Positions 50,425-60,473 of a DNA stretch of 64,000 nucleotides are shown here, piece after piece. The DNA lies in contig NZ_CAJPUY010000001.1 of NCBI RefSeq assembly GCF_905397275.1, positions 124,001 to 188,000 on the forward strand, written 5' to 3'. The DNA comes from Cupriavidus yeoncheonensis (GTDB lineage: Bacteria > Pseudomonadota > Gammaproteobacteria > Burkholderiales > Burkholderiaceae). The notes beneath the pieces are model-generated. The model was not told where the DNA came from and did no database searches. It saw only the letters and a program-made list of their open reading frames with translations. The first letter of the stretch is position 1, and every line of letters begins with the position of its first letter. The position numbers and the translations under genes were made by a program.

Positions 50425-51150
50425 TCAGCAGGAGCGGCTGTAGACTTGCTTGATGCCTGCCATGTCGACGAGCTTGACGTGGCGTTGACGGATCTGGATT
50501 AGGCCTGCCTCGGCGAATCGCGAGAACAGGCGGCTGACCGTTTCGAGCTTCAGCCCGAGATAGCTGCCGATTTCTTCCCGGCTCATGCGCATGACGAACT
50601 CGGTCGACGAATACCCGCGCGCGGACAGGCGTTCCGACAGATTGATCAGGAACGCAGCAAGGCGCTCTTCCGCACGCATGGAACCCAGCGTGACGAGCAT
50701 GAGTTGGTCATGCGATATTTCCTTGCCCATCAAGCGCAGGAACTGTTGCTGCAACGATGGCAGATCGATGGACAGTGCCTGAAGATCGGCCATGCGTACT
50801 ACGCATACTTCCGTGTCTTCGAGCGCGGTGGCATCCGAGGCGTGCTGCATTTCACCCAGGCCGTCGAGGCCGACCACTTCGCCTGGCAAATGGAAACCAG
50901 TGATTTGCGAGCGGCCGTCTTCCGTGGTGACATGCGTCTTCAGGGTACCGAAGCGAATGGCATAGACCGCGGTCAGGGGGTCGCCCATGCGATACAGGGT
51001 TTCGCCCTTGTGGACGCGGACGCGCTCTTGCACCAGGGTGTCCATCTTCTGCAGATCCTGCTGGCTCATGCCCACCGGCAGGCACAGTTGCCCCATGCCG
51101 CAAGTGGAGCAACGGGGCGACATCTCAGTGACGGGGATGGATGTTAACAA
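50425..51150 (-). CDS. fnr: FNR-type oxygen-responsive transcriptional regulator
   Basis: FNR holds an oxygen-labile 4Fe-4S cluster and activates low-oxygen genes. The cysteines C14, C17 and C23 (CSTCGMGQLC) and C116 (DTEVCVV) have exactly the spacing of E. coli FNR C20, C23, C29 and C122. A cyclic-nucleotide-like domain and a helix-turn-helix with LETVSRLFSRF follow; its E-x2-SR pattern reads TTGAT-N4-ATCAA, the boxes found ahead of ccoI and ccoN. The 241-residue count uses a TTG start at 51150; an ATG at 51123 (232 residues) is also possible and neither has a good ribosome-binding site. Confidence 0.93.
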   Translation of the reverse strand: MLTSIPVTEMSPRCSTCGMGQLCLPVGMSQQDLQKMDTLVQERVRVHKGETLYRMGDPLTAVYAIRFGTLKTHVTTEDGRSQITGFHLPGEVVGLDGLGEMQHASDATALEDTEVCVVRMADLQALSIDLPSLQQQFLRLMGKEISHDQLMLVTLGSMRAEERLAAFLINLSERLSARGYSSTEFVMRMSREEIGSYLGLKLETVSRLFSRFAEAGLIQIRQRHVKLVDMAGIKQVYSRSC

Positions 51151-51229
51151 TTGGAACCTGCAAGTAATGGGCGGCGAGGGCGCAATACATGCATTTTAAC
51201 GCGCGGTGTGACGCGGTAGGGAGTTGCAA

Positions 51230-51985
51230 TTGACATTTGGTGTGCTTCTCAGTGTTTTCATGCTTGCCTTGCTGGGGGGCTTCCACTGCGCTGCCATGTG
51301 CGGTGGCGTTGCGCTGGCAATCGAGCAACGCGCTGCTGGCGTACCCATTGCCGTGGTGCGGCGCCCACACGACTGGCTCGTGGAGTTGCTTGTCATGCAT
51401 GTGGGGCGGATTTCTTCCTACATGCTGCTTGGCGCGCTGCTTGGCGCGGTGGGGGCGACGGCCTGGCGCCAGGATTACCTCCCCGTCCAGCGCTGGCTGT
51501 TCGGCGCGGGAAGCGCCATGCTGCTGGTGTCTGGCTGGCGCCTGATACGTGGCGAAGCGTTTTCCATCTTGTGGCTGGAGCGGCTAGCGGCACGTGCGGG
51601 CGGCGCTATTGCCGGCGGCCTGGCTCGTCTTGGCCGTAAGACGCCGGCGGTCATAGGACGGCGAGGAGGTCTGGCGCGTCGCTACGGGATGGGATTGGCT
51701 TGGGGGCTCGTACCCTGTGGCATGGTCTATGGTGCACTGGCCCTCGCACTTCTGGCCGGCAACGCGCCTTCGGGGGCACTCGTCATGGGAGCATTTGGTC
51801 TCGGCACCTTACCGAATTTGCTGGCGCTATCCAGCTTGCTGGGGCTGCTGCGCACTTGGTCGCGCCGCCGTTGGGTGAGGATGGGGGCCGGATTGGCTGT
51901 CATGGCGTTCGGCGGCCTGGGGATCGGTAGAGCGGTGTTGTTGCCACATTCGCTGGCAGAGCATGGGTTCTGCCTGGTGTTTTGA
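51230..51985 (+). CDS. TauE/SafE (UreH-like) membrane protein of the cco locus
   Basis: The 251-residue protein has six or more predicted spans and the conserved HCAAMCGG motif near residue 22 in the first helix, typical of the UreH-like/sulfite-exporter family members that accompany cbb3 oxidase genes. In that setting they are thought to help copper or cofactor delivery rather than export sulfite; this is inferred from context. The TTG at 51230 sits 6 bases after AGGGAG; another TTG at 51224 is too close to that site. Confidence 0.78.
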   Translation: MTFGVLLSVFMLALLGGFHCAAMCGGVALAIEQRAAGVPIAVVRRPHDWLVELLVMHVGRISSYMLLGALLGAVGATAWRQDYLPVQRWLFGAGSAMLLVSGWRLIRGEAFSILWLERLAARAGGAIAGGLARLGRKTPAVIGRRGGLARRYGMGLAWGLVPCGMVYGALALALLAGNAPSGALVMGAFGLGTLPNLLALSSLLGLLRTWSRRRWVRMGAGLAVMAFGGLGIGRAVLLPHSLAEHGFCLVF

Positions 51986-52521
51986 AGCCATCGTGGACGC
52001 GCGGCACTGTGCGGTGGTTGCAGGCGCATGCGGGAATGCCATACAATCGCCTACATTGCGGTATCGCGCGGCGTGTTTCCGAGCGGCGCCTGGCGGCCCT
52101 TCCAAAAAAGGGGCGAGTCCAGGGTTTCGGGCAATGAGCCGACATTTCGGCGCCGAACCCTTCCGCAGTCCATCCGGTTCATAATATCTGTTCAAAGTCC
52201 GGCTGGCTCTGCGACCGTGGTGCTGGCCCTGCTCCCGATATTCGTTTTTCTTGCGGCCGAGGCGGACGTTCGCCAGAAGCCATGTCCGCCCATGTGGGCG
52301 CATGCAAGAGGTTCGTGCACTGGTAGTTGCCGGTGCCGGGCAATCTCCTGCCGGAACACACCCGGCAAATCGATGCAAAAGAAGGTGCACGGCCTCGAAG
52401 CGAAGAGCTTTCGGGTTTGCTGCGCGATGAGATGGCGGTGGCAATCGCACCGCTGAATCCACAATGTCCAGGGCTCCGGGTTCGTCCGGGAGCAGGTGCA
52501 AAGACAGGCTGCACACCCAAC
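51986..52521. other. 536-base gene-free stretch before scpB
   Basis: No frame in this stretch looks like protein. It contains a possible -10 (CATAAT, 52180-52185) and several short inverted GC repeats, but no clear terminator or known RNA fold. It is unusually long for this compact region. An unrecognised RNA gene cannot be excluded. Confidence 0.5.
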
Positions 52522-53406
52522 ATGAATACCCAAGAGGCGAAAATCGTCCTCGAGACTGCGCTGATCTGTGCGCAGGAGCCCTTGCGCATAGGTGACCTGC
52601 GTCGGCTGTTTGCCGACGATGTCGGCGCGGACACTGTCCGGGTCCTGCTCGATGAACTGCGCCAGGACTGGCGCCAGCGCGGGGTCGAGTTGGTGGCGCT
52701 GGCCAGTGGCTGGCGTTTCCAGAGCCGGCCGGAGATGCGGGAATACCTTGATCGCCTCAATCCTGAGAAGCCGCCCAAGTACTCCCGGGCCGTCATGGAG
52801 ACGCTGGCGATTATTGCCTACCGTCAGCCGGTGACGCGTGGCGACATCGAGGAAATCCGAGGTGTGACGGTCAGCACTGAGGTGGTCAAGAAGCTGGAAG
52901 ACCGCGGCTGGATCGAGGTCATCGGCCACCGCGATGTGCCAGGCCGGCCGGCGCTCTATGCGACCACCAAGGCATTCCTCGACGACCTTGGTCTGCGCAC
53001 GCTCGATGAGCTGCCTCCGCTCGAGGACGCCCAGGCGCAGGCGCAGGTCACGCTGCTGGACCAGCAGGCGATTGATTTTGAAGAGATGGCAGCGGCGCAG
53101 CCGGTGGCTGGCGACGAGGAGGCCTTCCCTGAACCGAAGGCCGTTTCGCCGGCCGGCGAAGCGACCGATGTTGCCGAGGGCACCGGAGTGCCTCCGGTTG
53201 CTGGCGAGGAGCCGGCTGACGAAGCCGGGGCCGTAGAGCAGGCCAGCGCCGACGCCATGCAAGTGGCGGATCTCGCGTCGGCCGTGACCGAGGCAAATGG
53301 CTTCCATGCCGAAAGCGCGCCGGGCAACCACGACGGCGGCAATTCATCCGGCGACGATACTGCGCCGCCGCACGCGAGCGAGCACGATGAGCGCGTGCCC
53401 AACTGA
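52522..53406 (+). CDS. scpB: Segregation and condensation protein B
   Basis: ScpB is the winged-helix partner that joins ScpA and SMC in the chromosome-condensing complex. Residues 1-180 form the two winged-helix domains ([57 protein letters not shown]). The remaining 110 residues are an acidic, Ala/Glu-rich disordered tail, making the protein about half again as long as the usual 180-200. No scpA lies next to it here; rluB follows after 5 bases. Confidence 0.92.
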   Translation: MNTQEAKIVLETALICAQEPLRIGDLRRLFADDVGADTVRVLLDELRQDWRQRGVELVALASGWRFQSRPEMREYLDRLNPEKPPKYSRAVMETLAIIAYRQPVTRGDIEEIRGVTVSTEVVKKLEDRGWIEVIGHRDVPGRPALYATTKAFLDDLGLRTLDELPPLEDAQAQAQVTLLDQQAIDFEEMAAAQPVAGDEEAFPEPKAVSPAGEATDVAEGTGVPPVAGEEPADEAGAVEQASADAMQVADLASAVTEANGFHAESAPGNHDGGNSSGDDTAPPHASEHDERVPN

Positions 53407-53411
53407 ACAAT

Positions 53412-55244
53412 ATGCAACATCCGATAGTGAATACTTTGTCTGATTCCGTTGAACAAGACTCCCGGGCAACCGGGACACCGGCTGCCGATGGCGCAGCAGA
53501 ACCCGGGTCAGGCACCGATACGGCGCCGCGCCGGAAGGGGCTGAGGCGCGGCTTGCGCAACCTCGTGGCTTCGCGCCGGCAGGGCGGGCAGGATCGAGAC
53601 GGCAATCGTGCCGAGGGAGCCGAGTCTGGCGCCCAGGGCGATGCGGGCGAGAGCAAGGCTGCCGGCGAACCCGGCGGGCGTGCCGCTCCGCGTGGCCGCG
53701 GCAAGCGCAAGCCGGCCAAGGCGGAAAATGCACCGGCCCGGGAAGCCGGTCAGGCCGGACAGGAGCGCGGCGAGAAGGCAGAGCCGGCGGGGCGCAAGCG
53801 CAAGCCGCAGGGCCAGCGTACTGCCAGGGCCACACCGGAAGGCGAGGTCCAGTCCGCAGGCCGGCAGCAGGGCCCGCGCAAGGGTGGTCAGCCGCAACGG
53901 AAGGGACCGGCCGGCGTCGACAAGGCGGCCGCGGGCAGCGAAGACCTGTTCCGCTTCGTTATCTCGGATCAGTACGACGACGAAGACACCGTCATCCCCC
54001 GCACCAAGGCCAAGCCGGTGCGCGAACTGTCGGCGGACGACGATGCGCCGAAGCTGCACAAGGTCCTGGCCGAAGGTGGCCTGGGCTCGCGCCGGGAAAT
54101 GGAAGAGCTGATCCTGCAGGGCCGTGTTTCCGTCAACGGATTGCCCGCGCATATCGGCCAGCGGATCCTGCCGGCCGATCAGGTACGGGTGAACGGCAAG
54201 CTGATCCATCGCAGGATTTCTTCCAAGCCTCCGCGTGTGCTGCTGTATCACAAGCCGGCCGGAGAGATCGTCAGCCAGTCGGATCCCGAAGGCCGTCCGA
54301 CCGTGTTCGACAACCTGCCGCGCATGAAGACCGGCAAGTGGGTCGCGGTAGGCCGCCTGGATTTCAATACCGAAGGCCTGCTGATCTTTACGACTTCGGG
54401 CGACATTGCCAATCGTTTCATGCATCCGCGCTATGGCGTGGAGCGCGAGTACGCGGTGCGTACGCTGGGCGAACTGGCCGAGGCCGATCGCCAGCGCCTG
54501 CTCCATGGCATCAAGCTCGATGACGGCGAGGCCAACTTCCTGCGCATTGCGGATGGCGGTGGCGAAGGCGTGAACCAGTGGTATCACGTGGCGCTGACCG
54601 AGGGGCGTAACCGTGAGGTGCGTCGCATGTTCGAGGCGGTCGGCCTGACGGTGTCGCGCCTGATCCGCACCCGTTACGGACAGTTCCTGCTGCCGCGCGG
54701 ACTGAAGCGCGGCCGTTGGCAGGAGCTGGAGGCAACGGAAGTCAGGACCATGATGGCTGCCGTCGGCCTGAAGGTGCCGGGCAAGGGCGAGCAGGGTGGC
54801 AAGGGCGTGACCAAGGTCGGTGGACGCAAGGCGCGCACCGAGGCGGCGATCGCGGGCATGCCCATGCATACCGGCATGGACGGCCTGCCGCGTGTCGACA
54901 AGGGCGGCGCGGGCCGCGGCCAGCCTGATCCGATGCGGACGTCAATGGGCTACATCACCCATGGCCCGACGGTGCTGACGTCGCACGCAGCGAATCTGGG
55001 TGGCGCACGCGGACAGGGTGGCGGACGCGCCGGAGGTGCGGGACGCGGCGGTGCGGCCGCAGGTGCCGGTGGTCAAGGCCGGCCGCAACGTCGCGGTGGT
55101 GAAGTCAACGGCAATGTGATGCCGGGGGCTGGAAAGGGCGGCGGTGGTAATCGCCCGGGCCGAGGGAAGGGCGGCGGCACAGGGGGCGCTGGCGGTGGCA
55201 ACCGCGGCGGGAACCGAGGCGGAAACCGAGGGGGAAACCGCTAA
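53412..55244 (+). CDS. rluB: 23S rRNA pseudouridine synthase RluB with long disordered tails
   Basis: RluB makes pseudouridine 2605 in 23S rRNA. The 610-residue protein has three parts: a basic Gly/Arg/Lys-rich extension (1-210), the enzyme core with an S4 domain ([18 protein letters not shown]) and catalytic Asp317 in GRLDFNTEG, and a Gly/Arg-rich tail (about 520-610) ending in GGNR repeats. E. coli RluB is only about 290 residues. The tails are reminiscent of RNA-binding RGG regions. The ATG at 53412 lies 5 bases after the scpB stop with no strong ribosome-binding site, so coupling is likely. Confidence 0.93.
   Translation: MQHPIVNTLSDSVEQDSRATGTPAADGAAEPGSGTDTAPRRKGLRRGLRNLVASRRQGGQDRDGNRAEGAESGAQGDAGESKAAGEPGGRAAPRGRGKRKPAKAENAPAREAGQAGQERGEKAEPAGRKRKPQGQRTARATPEGEVQSAGRQQGPRKGGQPQRKGPAGVDKAAAGSEDLFRFVISDQYDDEDTVIPRTKAKPVRELSADDDAPKLHKVLAEGGLGSRREMEELILQGRVSVNGLPAHIGQRILPADQVRVNGKLIHRRISSKPPRVLLYHKPAGEIVSQSDPEGRPTVFDNLPRMKTGKWVAVGRLDFNTEGLLIFTTSGDIANRFMHPRYGVEREYAVRTLGELAEADRQRLLHGIKLDDGEANFLRIADGGGEGVNQWYHVALTEGRNREVRRMFEAVGLTVSRLIRTRYGQFLLPRGLKRGRWQELEATEVRTMMAAVGLKVPGKGEQGGKGVTKVGGRKARTEAAIAGMPMHTGMDGLPRVDKGGAGRGQPDPMRTSMGYITHGPTVLTSHAANLGGARGQGGGRAGGAGRGGAAAGAGGQGRPQRRGGEVNGNVMPGAGKGGGGNRPGRGKGGGTGGAGGGNRGGNRGGNRGGNR
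55200..55241 (+). repeat. 12-base in-frame repeat encoding Asn-Arg-Gly-Gly
   Basis: Three and a half near-identical 12-base units (AACCGAGGCGGA type) end the rluB gene and encode the repeated NRGG tail. Length changes would keep the frame. Confidence 0.75.
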
Positions 55245-55303
55245 GCGGAAACCCCGGCGGCCACCAGTTGCCGGGGCTTAGTGAGGCGTCGATACATGCC
55301 CTT

Positions 55304-55332
55304 TTGCCTTTTGGACATAATCTGCGTATAAT
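55304..55332 (+). promoter_or_regulatory. Promoter of the rimP-nusA-infB operon
   Basis: TTGCCT (55304-55309), a 17-base spacer and a perfect TATAAT (55327-55332) form a good sigma-70 promoter. Transcription should start near 55339, about 185 bases ahead of rimP. Confidence 0.8.
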
Positions 55333-55351
55333 TAAAGTCTATTCAAAAAGT

Positions 55352-55368
55352 CATCCTCCTGGAGGGTG
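55352..55368 (+). promoter_or_regulatory. Leader hairpin that can hide a Shine-Dalgarno sequence
   Basis: CATCCT (55352-55357) pairs with AGGGTG (55363-55368, one G-U pair) around the loop CCTGG. The sequestered GGAGGG (55361-55366) is a strong ribosome-binding site 7 bases from the ATG at 55374. The CCTCC run also resembles the 16S rRNA anti-Shine-Dalgarno end. Confidence 0.5.
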
Positions 55369-55373
55369 GGCGA

Positions 55374-55496
55374 ATGATGGGCATTGTGCCCATTTTTTTT
55401 TGGTTCGCCCGTTTGACGCATGTGCGCCGGAGGCTGACTGGCAGGTGGCTGTGCCCATGTCGTCCCAGGCGGGGCAGGCAAGCCAGCCTGCCCTGA
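55374..55496 (+). CDS. Candidate 40-codon leader ORF of rimP
   Basis: The frame starts at an ATG with GGAGGG upstream and ends 27 bases before the rimP start. It would encode a small protein beginning MMGIVPIFFWFARL with a hydrophobic start and an Arg-rich rest. Codons 2-7 form the stem and loop of an intrinsic terminator, and the last codons form a second hairpin (55472-55493). I consider regulation more likely than a working peptide. Confidence 0.35.
   Translation: MMGIVPIFFWFARLTHVRRRLTGRWLCPCRPRRGRQASLP
55377..55401 (+). terminator. Intrinsic terminator (attenuator) in the rimP leader
   Basis: A perfect 7-bp stem ATGGGCA/TGCCCAT (55377-55383/55387-55393) with a TTG loop is followed by an unbroken run of nine T. 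It lies after the operon promoter and before rimP, so it would stop most transcripts at about 60 bases unless prevented. Confidence 0.8.
55472..55493 (+). other. Second leader hairpin before rimP
   Basis: GGGCAGGC (55472-55479) and GCCTGCCC (55486-55493) form a perfect 8-bp stem with a 6-base loop. It lies 30 bases upstream of the rimP start and is followed by no T run, so it is a stability or ribosome-access element. Confidence 0.55.
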
Positions 55497-55523
55497 AGTC
55501 GATGGCCATTACTTGGGAATACA

Positions 55524-56012
55524 GTGCATCTGGCAGATTTGATCGAAACCACCCTTAACGGCATGGGATATGAGCTGGTTGAGCTCGAACGTGCTCCGGC
55601 CGGACTGTTGCGTGTCTATATCGATCAGCCTGAAACCGGCATCGTCATCGAGGATTGCGAGAAGGTGAGCCGGCAGTTGACGCACGTGTTGACCGTCGAA
55701 AACGTCGATTACGAACGGCTAGAAGTCTCCTCGCCGGGGTTGGACCGGCCGCTGAAGAAGCTGGCCGACTATGCCCGCTTCGCCGGGGCGGAAGCGCGCG
55801 TGACGCTGCGCCTGCCTGTCAATGGGCAAAAGAACTTCACGGGCATTCTGCGCGCACCGACTGGTGATGACGGCGCAGAGAAGGTTGGCCTGGAGTTCGA
55901 GGGCAAGGACGGTCCGGCGCTGCTGGAGTTCACTGTATCTGATGTCGACAAGGCACGTCTGGTGCCGGTGATCGACTTCAAAGGAAATCAAAGAAAAGGG
56001 AACAAGCAATGA
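55524..56012 (+). CDS. rimP: Ribosome maturation factor RimP
   Basis: RimP binds the 30S subunit during assembly. The 162 residues fit the family, with the conserved [34 protein letters not shown] and [12 protein letters not shown] segments and a C-terminal SH3-like barrel. The start is GTG, which gives the typical N-terminus and lies 7 bases after a GGGA. Its stop overlaps the nusA ATG. Confidence 0.95.
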   Translation: MHLADLIETTLNGMGYELVELERAPAGLLRVYIDQPETGIVIEDCEKVSRQLTHVLTVENVDYERLEVSSPGLDRPLKKLADYARFAGAEARVTLRLPVNGQKNFTGILRAPTGDDGAEKVGLEFEGKDGPALLEFTVSDVDKARLVPVIDFKGNQRKGNKQ

Positions 56013-57484
56013 GCCGCGAAGTTCTGTTGCTCGTCGATGCGCTTGCGCGTGAAAAGAACGTCGACAAGGATGTGGTATTCGGCGCGCTGGAGGCTGCACT
56101 GGCCTCGGCGACCAAGAAGCGTTTCGAGGAAGACGTGGATATCCGTGTCGCGATCGACCGCGAAACGGGCGAGCATGAGACATTCCGCCGCTGGCTTGTC
56201 GTCCCTGACGATCAGGGCCTGCAGGAGCCGGACAAGGAGATCCTGCTGTTCGAGGCGCGCGATGACAACCCGAGCGTCGAGCTGGACGACTACGTCGAGC
56301 AGCAGATCGAATCGGTCGAATTCGGCCGCATCGGCGCGCAGGCAGCAAAGCAGGTGATCCTGCAGCGCATCCGCGACGCCGAGCGCGAGCAGATCCTGAA
56401 CGATTATCTCGATCGCGGCGAGAAGATCATGACCGGCACGGTCAAGCGTGCCGACAAGAAGGGCCTGATCGTCGAATCCGGTCGCGTGGAGGCGCTGCTG
56501 GCACGTGACCAGATCATCCCGAAGGAAAATCTGCGCACCGGCGACCGTGTCCGTGCGTATATCCTGAACGTGGATCGCGCGGCGCGTGGCCCGCAGATCG
56601 AGCTGTCGCGCACCGCGCCCGAGTTCCTGATCAAGCTCTTCGAGAACGAAGTGCCCGAAATGGAAGAAGGCCTGCTAGAGATCAAGGCGGCAGCCCGCGA
56701 CCCGGGTGTGCGTGCCAAGATCGCCGTAGTGGCGCATGACAAGCGTATCGATCCGATCGGTACCTGCGTGGGCGTGCGCGGCACGCGCGTGACGGCCGTT
56801 CGCAACGAGATCGGCGGCGAAGCCGTGGACATCGTGCTGTGGTCGGAAGATCCGGCGCAGTTCGTGATCGGCGCGCTGGCGCCGGCGCAGGTGCAGTCGA
56901 TCGTCGTGGATGAGGAAAAGCACAGCATGGATGTGGTCGTCGACGAGGAAAATCTCGCCGTGGCCATTGGTCGCAGTGGTCAGAACGTGCGCCTGGCGTC
57001 CGAACTGACCGGCTGGCAGATCAACATCATGACGCAGGAAGAGTCGGCGGCCAAGCAGGCTGAGGAAAGCGATGTCGTGCGCAAGCTGTTCATGGCCAAG
57101 CTGGACGTGGACGAGGAAGTGGCGGACATCCTGATTGACGAAGGATTCTCCACGCTGGAAGAAGTGGCCTACGTTCCCATCAGTGAAATGATGGAAATCG
57201 AGGCGTTTGATGAAGACACCGTCAACGAGCTGCGCAACCGCGCACGTGATGCGCTCCTGACGATGGAACTGGCCCGGGAAGAAAAGGTGGAAGAGGTGTC
57301 GCAAGACCTGCGCTCGCTCGACGGCCTCAACCCGGAACTGATCGGCAAACTGGCCGAAGGCGATATCCATACGCGTGACGACCTGGCAGAACTGGCCGTC
57401 GACGAACTGGTCGAGATGACAGGCGTCAGCGAGGAAGAAGCCAAGGCGCTGATCATGAAGGCACGGGAACATTGGTTTAACTGA
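56009..57484 (+). CDS. nusA: Transcription termination/antitermination protein NusA
   Basis: NusA binds RNA polymerase and nascent RNA and controls pausing, termination and antitermination. The 491 residues hold an N-terminal polymerase-binding domain (1-125), an S1 domain (about 135-200), two KH domains (about 230-345, with [15 protein letters not shown]) and two C-terminal acidic repeats (about 360-490) that bind the alpha subunit and N. ATGA overlap with rimP implies coupling. Confidence 0.98.
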   Translation: MSREVLLLVDALAREKNVDKDVVFGALEAALASATKKRFEEDVDIRVAIDRETGEHETFRRWLVVPDDQGLQEPDKEILLFEARDDNPSVELDDYVEQQIESVEFGRIGAQAAKQVILQRIRDAEREQILNDYLDRGEKIMTGTVKRADKKGLIVESGRVEALLARDQIIPKENLRTGDRVRAYILNVDRAARGPQIELSRTAPEFLIKLFENEVPEMEEGLLEIKAAARDPGVRAKIAVVAHDKRIDPIGTCVGVRGTRVTAVRNEIGGEAVDIVLWSEDPAQFVIGALAPAQVQSIVVDEEKHSMDVVVDEENLAVAIGRSGQNVRLASELTGWQINIMTQEESAAKQAEESDVVRKLFMAKLDVDEEVADILIDEGFSTLEEVAYVPISEMMEIEAFDEDTVNELRNRARDALLTMELAREEKVEEVSQDLRSLDGLNPELIGKLAEGDIHTRDDLAELAVDELVEMTGVSEEEAKALIMKAREHWFN

Positions 57485-57490
57485 GGGACA

Positions 57491-57520
57491 CGTCCGGGCA
57501 TGTGACTACATTACCGGACG
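57491..57520 (+). other. Hairpin in the nusA-infB gap
   Basis: CGTCCGG and CCGGACG pair across a 16-base loop. No T run follows, so it is unlikely to terminate; it may be an mRNA processing point in the operon. Confidence 0.35.
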
Positions 57521-57575
57521 CGCTTTCCACATACGATTTGTCCCGACGAAGAAACCAAGCATTGAAAGGGTTTGA

Positions 57576-60464
57576 ATGGCAAGCACAACAGTTGCCCAAC
57601 TGGCCGCAGAACTGAGTCGCAGCGCAGCTGCCCTGCTGGAACAATTGCAGGCGGCTGGGGTGGCCAAGGCGACGCCAGAAGATATTGTTACGGAATCGGA
57701 TAAGACCAGCCTGCTGGACTATCTGAAGCGCTCGCACGGCCAGGCCGATGACAGCGCGCGCAAGAAGATCACGCTGACCAAGCGCGAAACTTCCGAAATC
57801 CGTCAGGCCGACTCCACCGGCAAGACGCGCACCGTCCAGGTCGAGGTGCGCAAGAAGCGCGTGCTGGTCAAGCGCGACGAAGCGGCGCCCGACCATCACG
57901 ACGAGACGGAGCCGCAATCTGCGGTGGCCGACGCCGCCGAACAGGCGCGCCGCGAGGAAGAGGCGCGCCATCAGGCCGAACTTCTGGCACGCCAGGAAGC
58001 CGAAGCGAAGGCGGCCCGCGAGGCGGCCGAGCGCGAGGAAGCCGAGCGCCGTGCGAAGCAGGAGGCACTGGAAGCCGAACAGCAGCGCCAGAATGATCTG
58101 CTCGCCAAAAAGGCCGAGGAGGAAGCTGCTGCCGCGCGTGCCGTGAACGAGGCCGCCGAAGACGCTTCACGCAAGAAGGCCGAGGGCGAGCAGGCACGCG
58201 TTGCCGCCGAGCGCGCGGTCGCGCAGAAGGCTGCCGACGATGCGAAGGCTGCCGCCGACAAGGCGCGGGTGGAACAGCAGGACGCCGCACGCAAGCGCCG
58301 TGAGGCTGCTGAAGCCGAAGCCCGTGCCATCCAGCAGATGCTGAATGCACCGGCGCGTGTGCTCAAGGCACCGTCCGAGCGCAAGGCCGAGGAGAAGAAG
58401 GCCGAGCAGACCGGTACGCTGCACAAGCCGGTCAAGCCGGCGGGCGCCCCGGCCGAAGCCAAGAAGGACGACAAGAAACCAGTCACCGCTGCAGCACCCA
58501 GCACGACGGTCGACAAGAAGACCGGCAAGCCTGGTGCTCCAGGATGGAAGGATGAAGGCGCGCGCGGCAAGAAGGGCGGCCTGAAGACACGCGGCGATTC
58601 GTCGGGTGGCGTGGGCGGCTGGCGCGGTGGTCCGCGTGGCCGCGGTGGTCGTCATCAGCGTGACGATGACGGTCGCAGTAACTTCCAGGCGCCGACCGAA
58701 CCCGTGGTGCGCGAAGTGCACGTGCCGGAAACCGTCTCGGTGGCGGATCTCGCCCACAAGATGGCCGTGAAGGCATCCGAGGTCATCAAGCAGATGATGA
58801 AGCTCGGCCAGATGGTGACGATCAACCAGGTGCTGGACCAGGAAACCGCCATGATCGTGGTGGAAGAAATGGGCCACAAGGCGTTCGCCGCCAAGCTGGA
58901 CGATCCGGAAGCGCTGCTGGTGGTGGACGGTGAAGAACACACGGATGCCGAGCAATTGCCGCGTCCGCCGGTGGTGACCGTAATGGGTCACGTCGACCAC
59001 GGCAAGACCTCGCTGCTGGATTACATCCGCCGCACCAAGGTTGCCGCGGGCGAAGCCGGCGGCATTACGCAGCACATCGGTGCCTACCATGTGGAAACCG
59101 ACCGTGGCGTGATTACGTTCCTGGATACCCCGGGTCACGAGGCCTTCACGGCCATGCGTGCCCGCGGTGCCAAGGCCACCGACATCGTGATCCTGGTGGT
59201 CGCGGCCGACGACGGCGTGATGCCGCAGACCAAGGAAGCCATTGCGCATGCCAAGGCTGCCGGGGTGCCGATCGTCGTGGCGATCAACAAGATGGACAAG
59301 CCGGATGCCAACCCCGACCGTGTCAAGCAGGAGTTGGTGGCCGAGCAGGTGTTGCCAGAAGAGTACGGTGGTGATTCGCCGTTCGTGCCGGTGTCGGCCA
59401 AGACCGGTGCCGGCATCGACGACCTGCTGGAGCAGGTGTCGCTGCAGGCCGAAGTCCTGGAGCTGAAGGCACCGGTCGACGCGCCGGCCAAGGGTCTGGT
59501 GGTGGAAGCCCAGCTCGACAAGGGCAAGGGCCCGATCGCGACGATCCTGGTAAGCAGCGGCACGCTCAAGCGTGGCGATGTGGTGCTGGCCGGTAGTGCT
59601 TATGGCCGCGTGCGTGCCATGCTGGACGAAAACGGCAAGCCGACCAAGGAAGCCGGCCCGTCGATCCCGGTGGAAATCCAGGGTCTGTCGGAAGTCCCGG
59701 CTGCCGGTGAAGAAGTGCTGGTGCTGCCGGACGAGCGCAAGGCGCGCGAAATCGCGCTGTTCCGCCAGGGCAAGTTCCGCGACGTGAAGCTGGCCAAGCA
59801 GCAGGCGGCCAAGCTGGAAACGATGCTGGAGCAGATGAGCGAAGGCGACGTCCAGATGCTGCCGTTGATCGTGAAGGCCGACGTGCAGGGTTCGCAGGAA
59901 GCGCTGGTGCAGTCGCTGCTCAAGCTGTCGACCGAGGAAGTACGCGTGCAGATGGTGCATGCCGGCGTGGGTGGCATCTCGGAATCGGACGTCAACCTGG
60001 CGACTGCTTCCAAGGCTGTCATCATCGGCTTCAACGTGCGTGCCGACGCTGGTGCGCGCAAGCTGGCCGAGAACCATGGTATCGACATCCGTTACTACAA
60101 CATCATTTACGATGCGGTAGACGAGATCAAGGCGGCCATGTCGGGCATGCTGGCACCGGAGAAGCGCGAGACCACGATCGGCCAGGTCGAGGTGCGCCAG
60201 GTGTTCCGCGTGCCGAAGATTGGCGCAGTGGCTGGCTGTATGGTCACCGACGGTCTGGTCAAGCGGACCTCGCTGGTGCGCGTGCTGCGCAACAACGTGG
60301 TCATCCACAGCGGCGAACTCGACTCGCTCAAGCGATTCAAGGACGACGTCAAGGAAGTCAAGCAAGGCTTCGAGTGCGGTCTGTCGATCAAGAACTTCAA
60401 CGATGTTCAGGAAGGCGACCAGCTCGAAGTGTACGAAATCACCGAGGTGGCGCGCACGCTGTAA
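57576..60464 (+). CDS. infB: Translation initiation factor IF-2
   Basis: IF-2 is the GTPase that brings initiator tRNA to the 30S subunit and promotes subunit joining. The 962 residues have an N-terminal IF2N domain, a long Ala/Glu/Lys-rich coiled-coil region (about 110-290), a basic Gly/Arg linker (about 310-375), a second IF2N domain (about 385-440), the G domain with GHVDHGKT at 471-478, DTPGH and NKMD, and the tRNA-binding C-terminal domains. GAAAGGG precedes the ATG. Shorter isoforms from internal starts are known in enterobacteria; none is obvious here. Confidence 0.98.
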   Translation: MASTTVAQLAAELSRSAAALLEQLQAAGVAKATPEDIVTESDKTSLLDYLKRSHGQADDSARKKITLTKRETSEIRQADSTGKTRTVQVEVRKKRVLVKRDEAAPDHHDETEPQSAVADAAEQARREEEARHQAELLARQEAEAKAAREAAEREEAERRAKQEALEAEQQRQNDLLAKKAEEEAAAARAVNEAAEDASRKKAEGEQARVAAERAVAQKAADDAKAAADKARVEQQDAARKRREAAEAEARAIQQMLNAPARVLKAPSERKAEEKKAEQTGTLHKPVKPAGAPAEAKKDDKKPVTAAAPSTTVDKKTGKPGAPGWKDEGARGKKGGLKTRGDSSGGVGGWRGGPRGRGGRHQRDDDGRSNFQAPTEPVVREVHVPETVSVADLAHKMAVKASEVIKQMMKLGQMVTINQVLDQETAMIVVEEMGHKAFAAKLDDPEALLVVDGEEHTDAEQLPRPPVVTVMGHVDHGKTSLLDYIRRTKVAAGEAGGITQHIGAYHVETDRGVITFLDTPGHEAFTAMRARGAKATDIVILVVAADDGVMPQTKEAIAHAKAAGVPIVVAINKMDKPDANPDRVKQELVAEQVLPEEYGGDSPFVPVSAKTGAGIDDLLEQVSLQAEVLELKAPVDAPAKGLVVEAQLDKGKGPIATILVSSGTLKRGDVVLAGSAYGRVRAMLDENGKPTKEAGPSIPVEIQGLSEVPAAGEEVLVLPDERKAREIALFRQGKFRDVKLAKQQAAKLETMLEQMSEGDVQMLPLIVKADVQGSQEALVQSLLKLSTEEVRVQMVHAGVGGISESDVNLATASKAVIIGFNVRADAGARKLAENHGIDIRYYNIIYDAVDEIKAAMSGMLAPEKRETTIGQVEVRQVFRVPKIGAVAGCMVTDGLVKRTSLVRVLRNNVVIHSGELDSLKRFKDDVKEVKQGFECGLSIKNFNDVQEGDQLEVYEITEVARTL

Positions 60465-60473
60465 GGCGGCGCA

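Noticed and set aside
55252-55276. CCCCGGC/GCCGGGG hairpin after rluB as a terminator
   Set aside because: The 11-base loop and lack of a T run make it weak; not listed.
55268-55558. 96-codon plus-strand frame across the rimP leader
   Set aside because: It runs through the promoter and the terminator in another frame and has no ribosome-binding site; the 40-codon frame at 55374 is the better candidate.
58167-60365. A 732-codon minus-strand frame opposite infB
   Set aside because: Same shadow effect; the sense strand encodes unmistakable IF-2.
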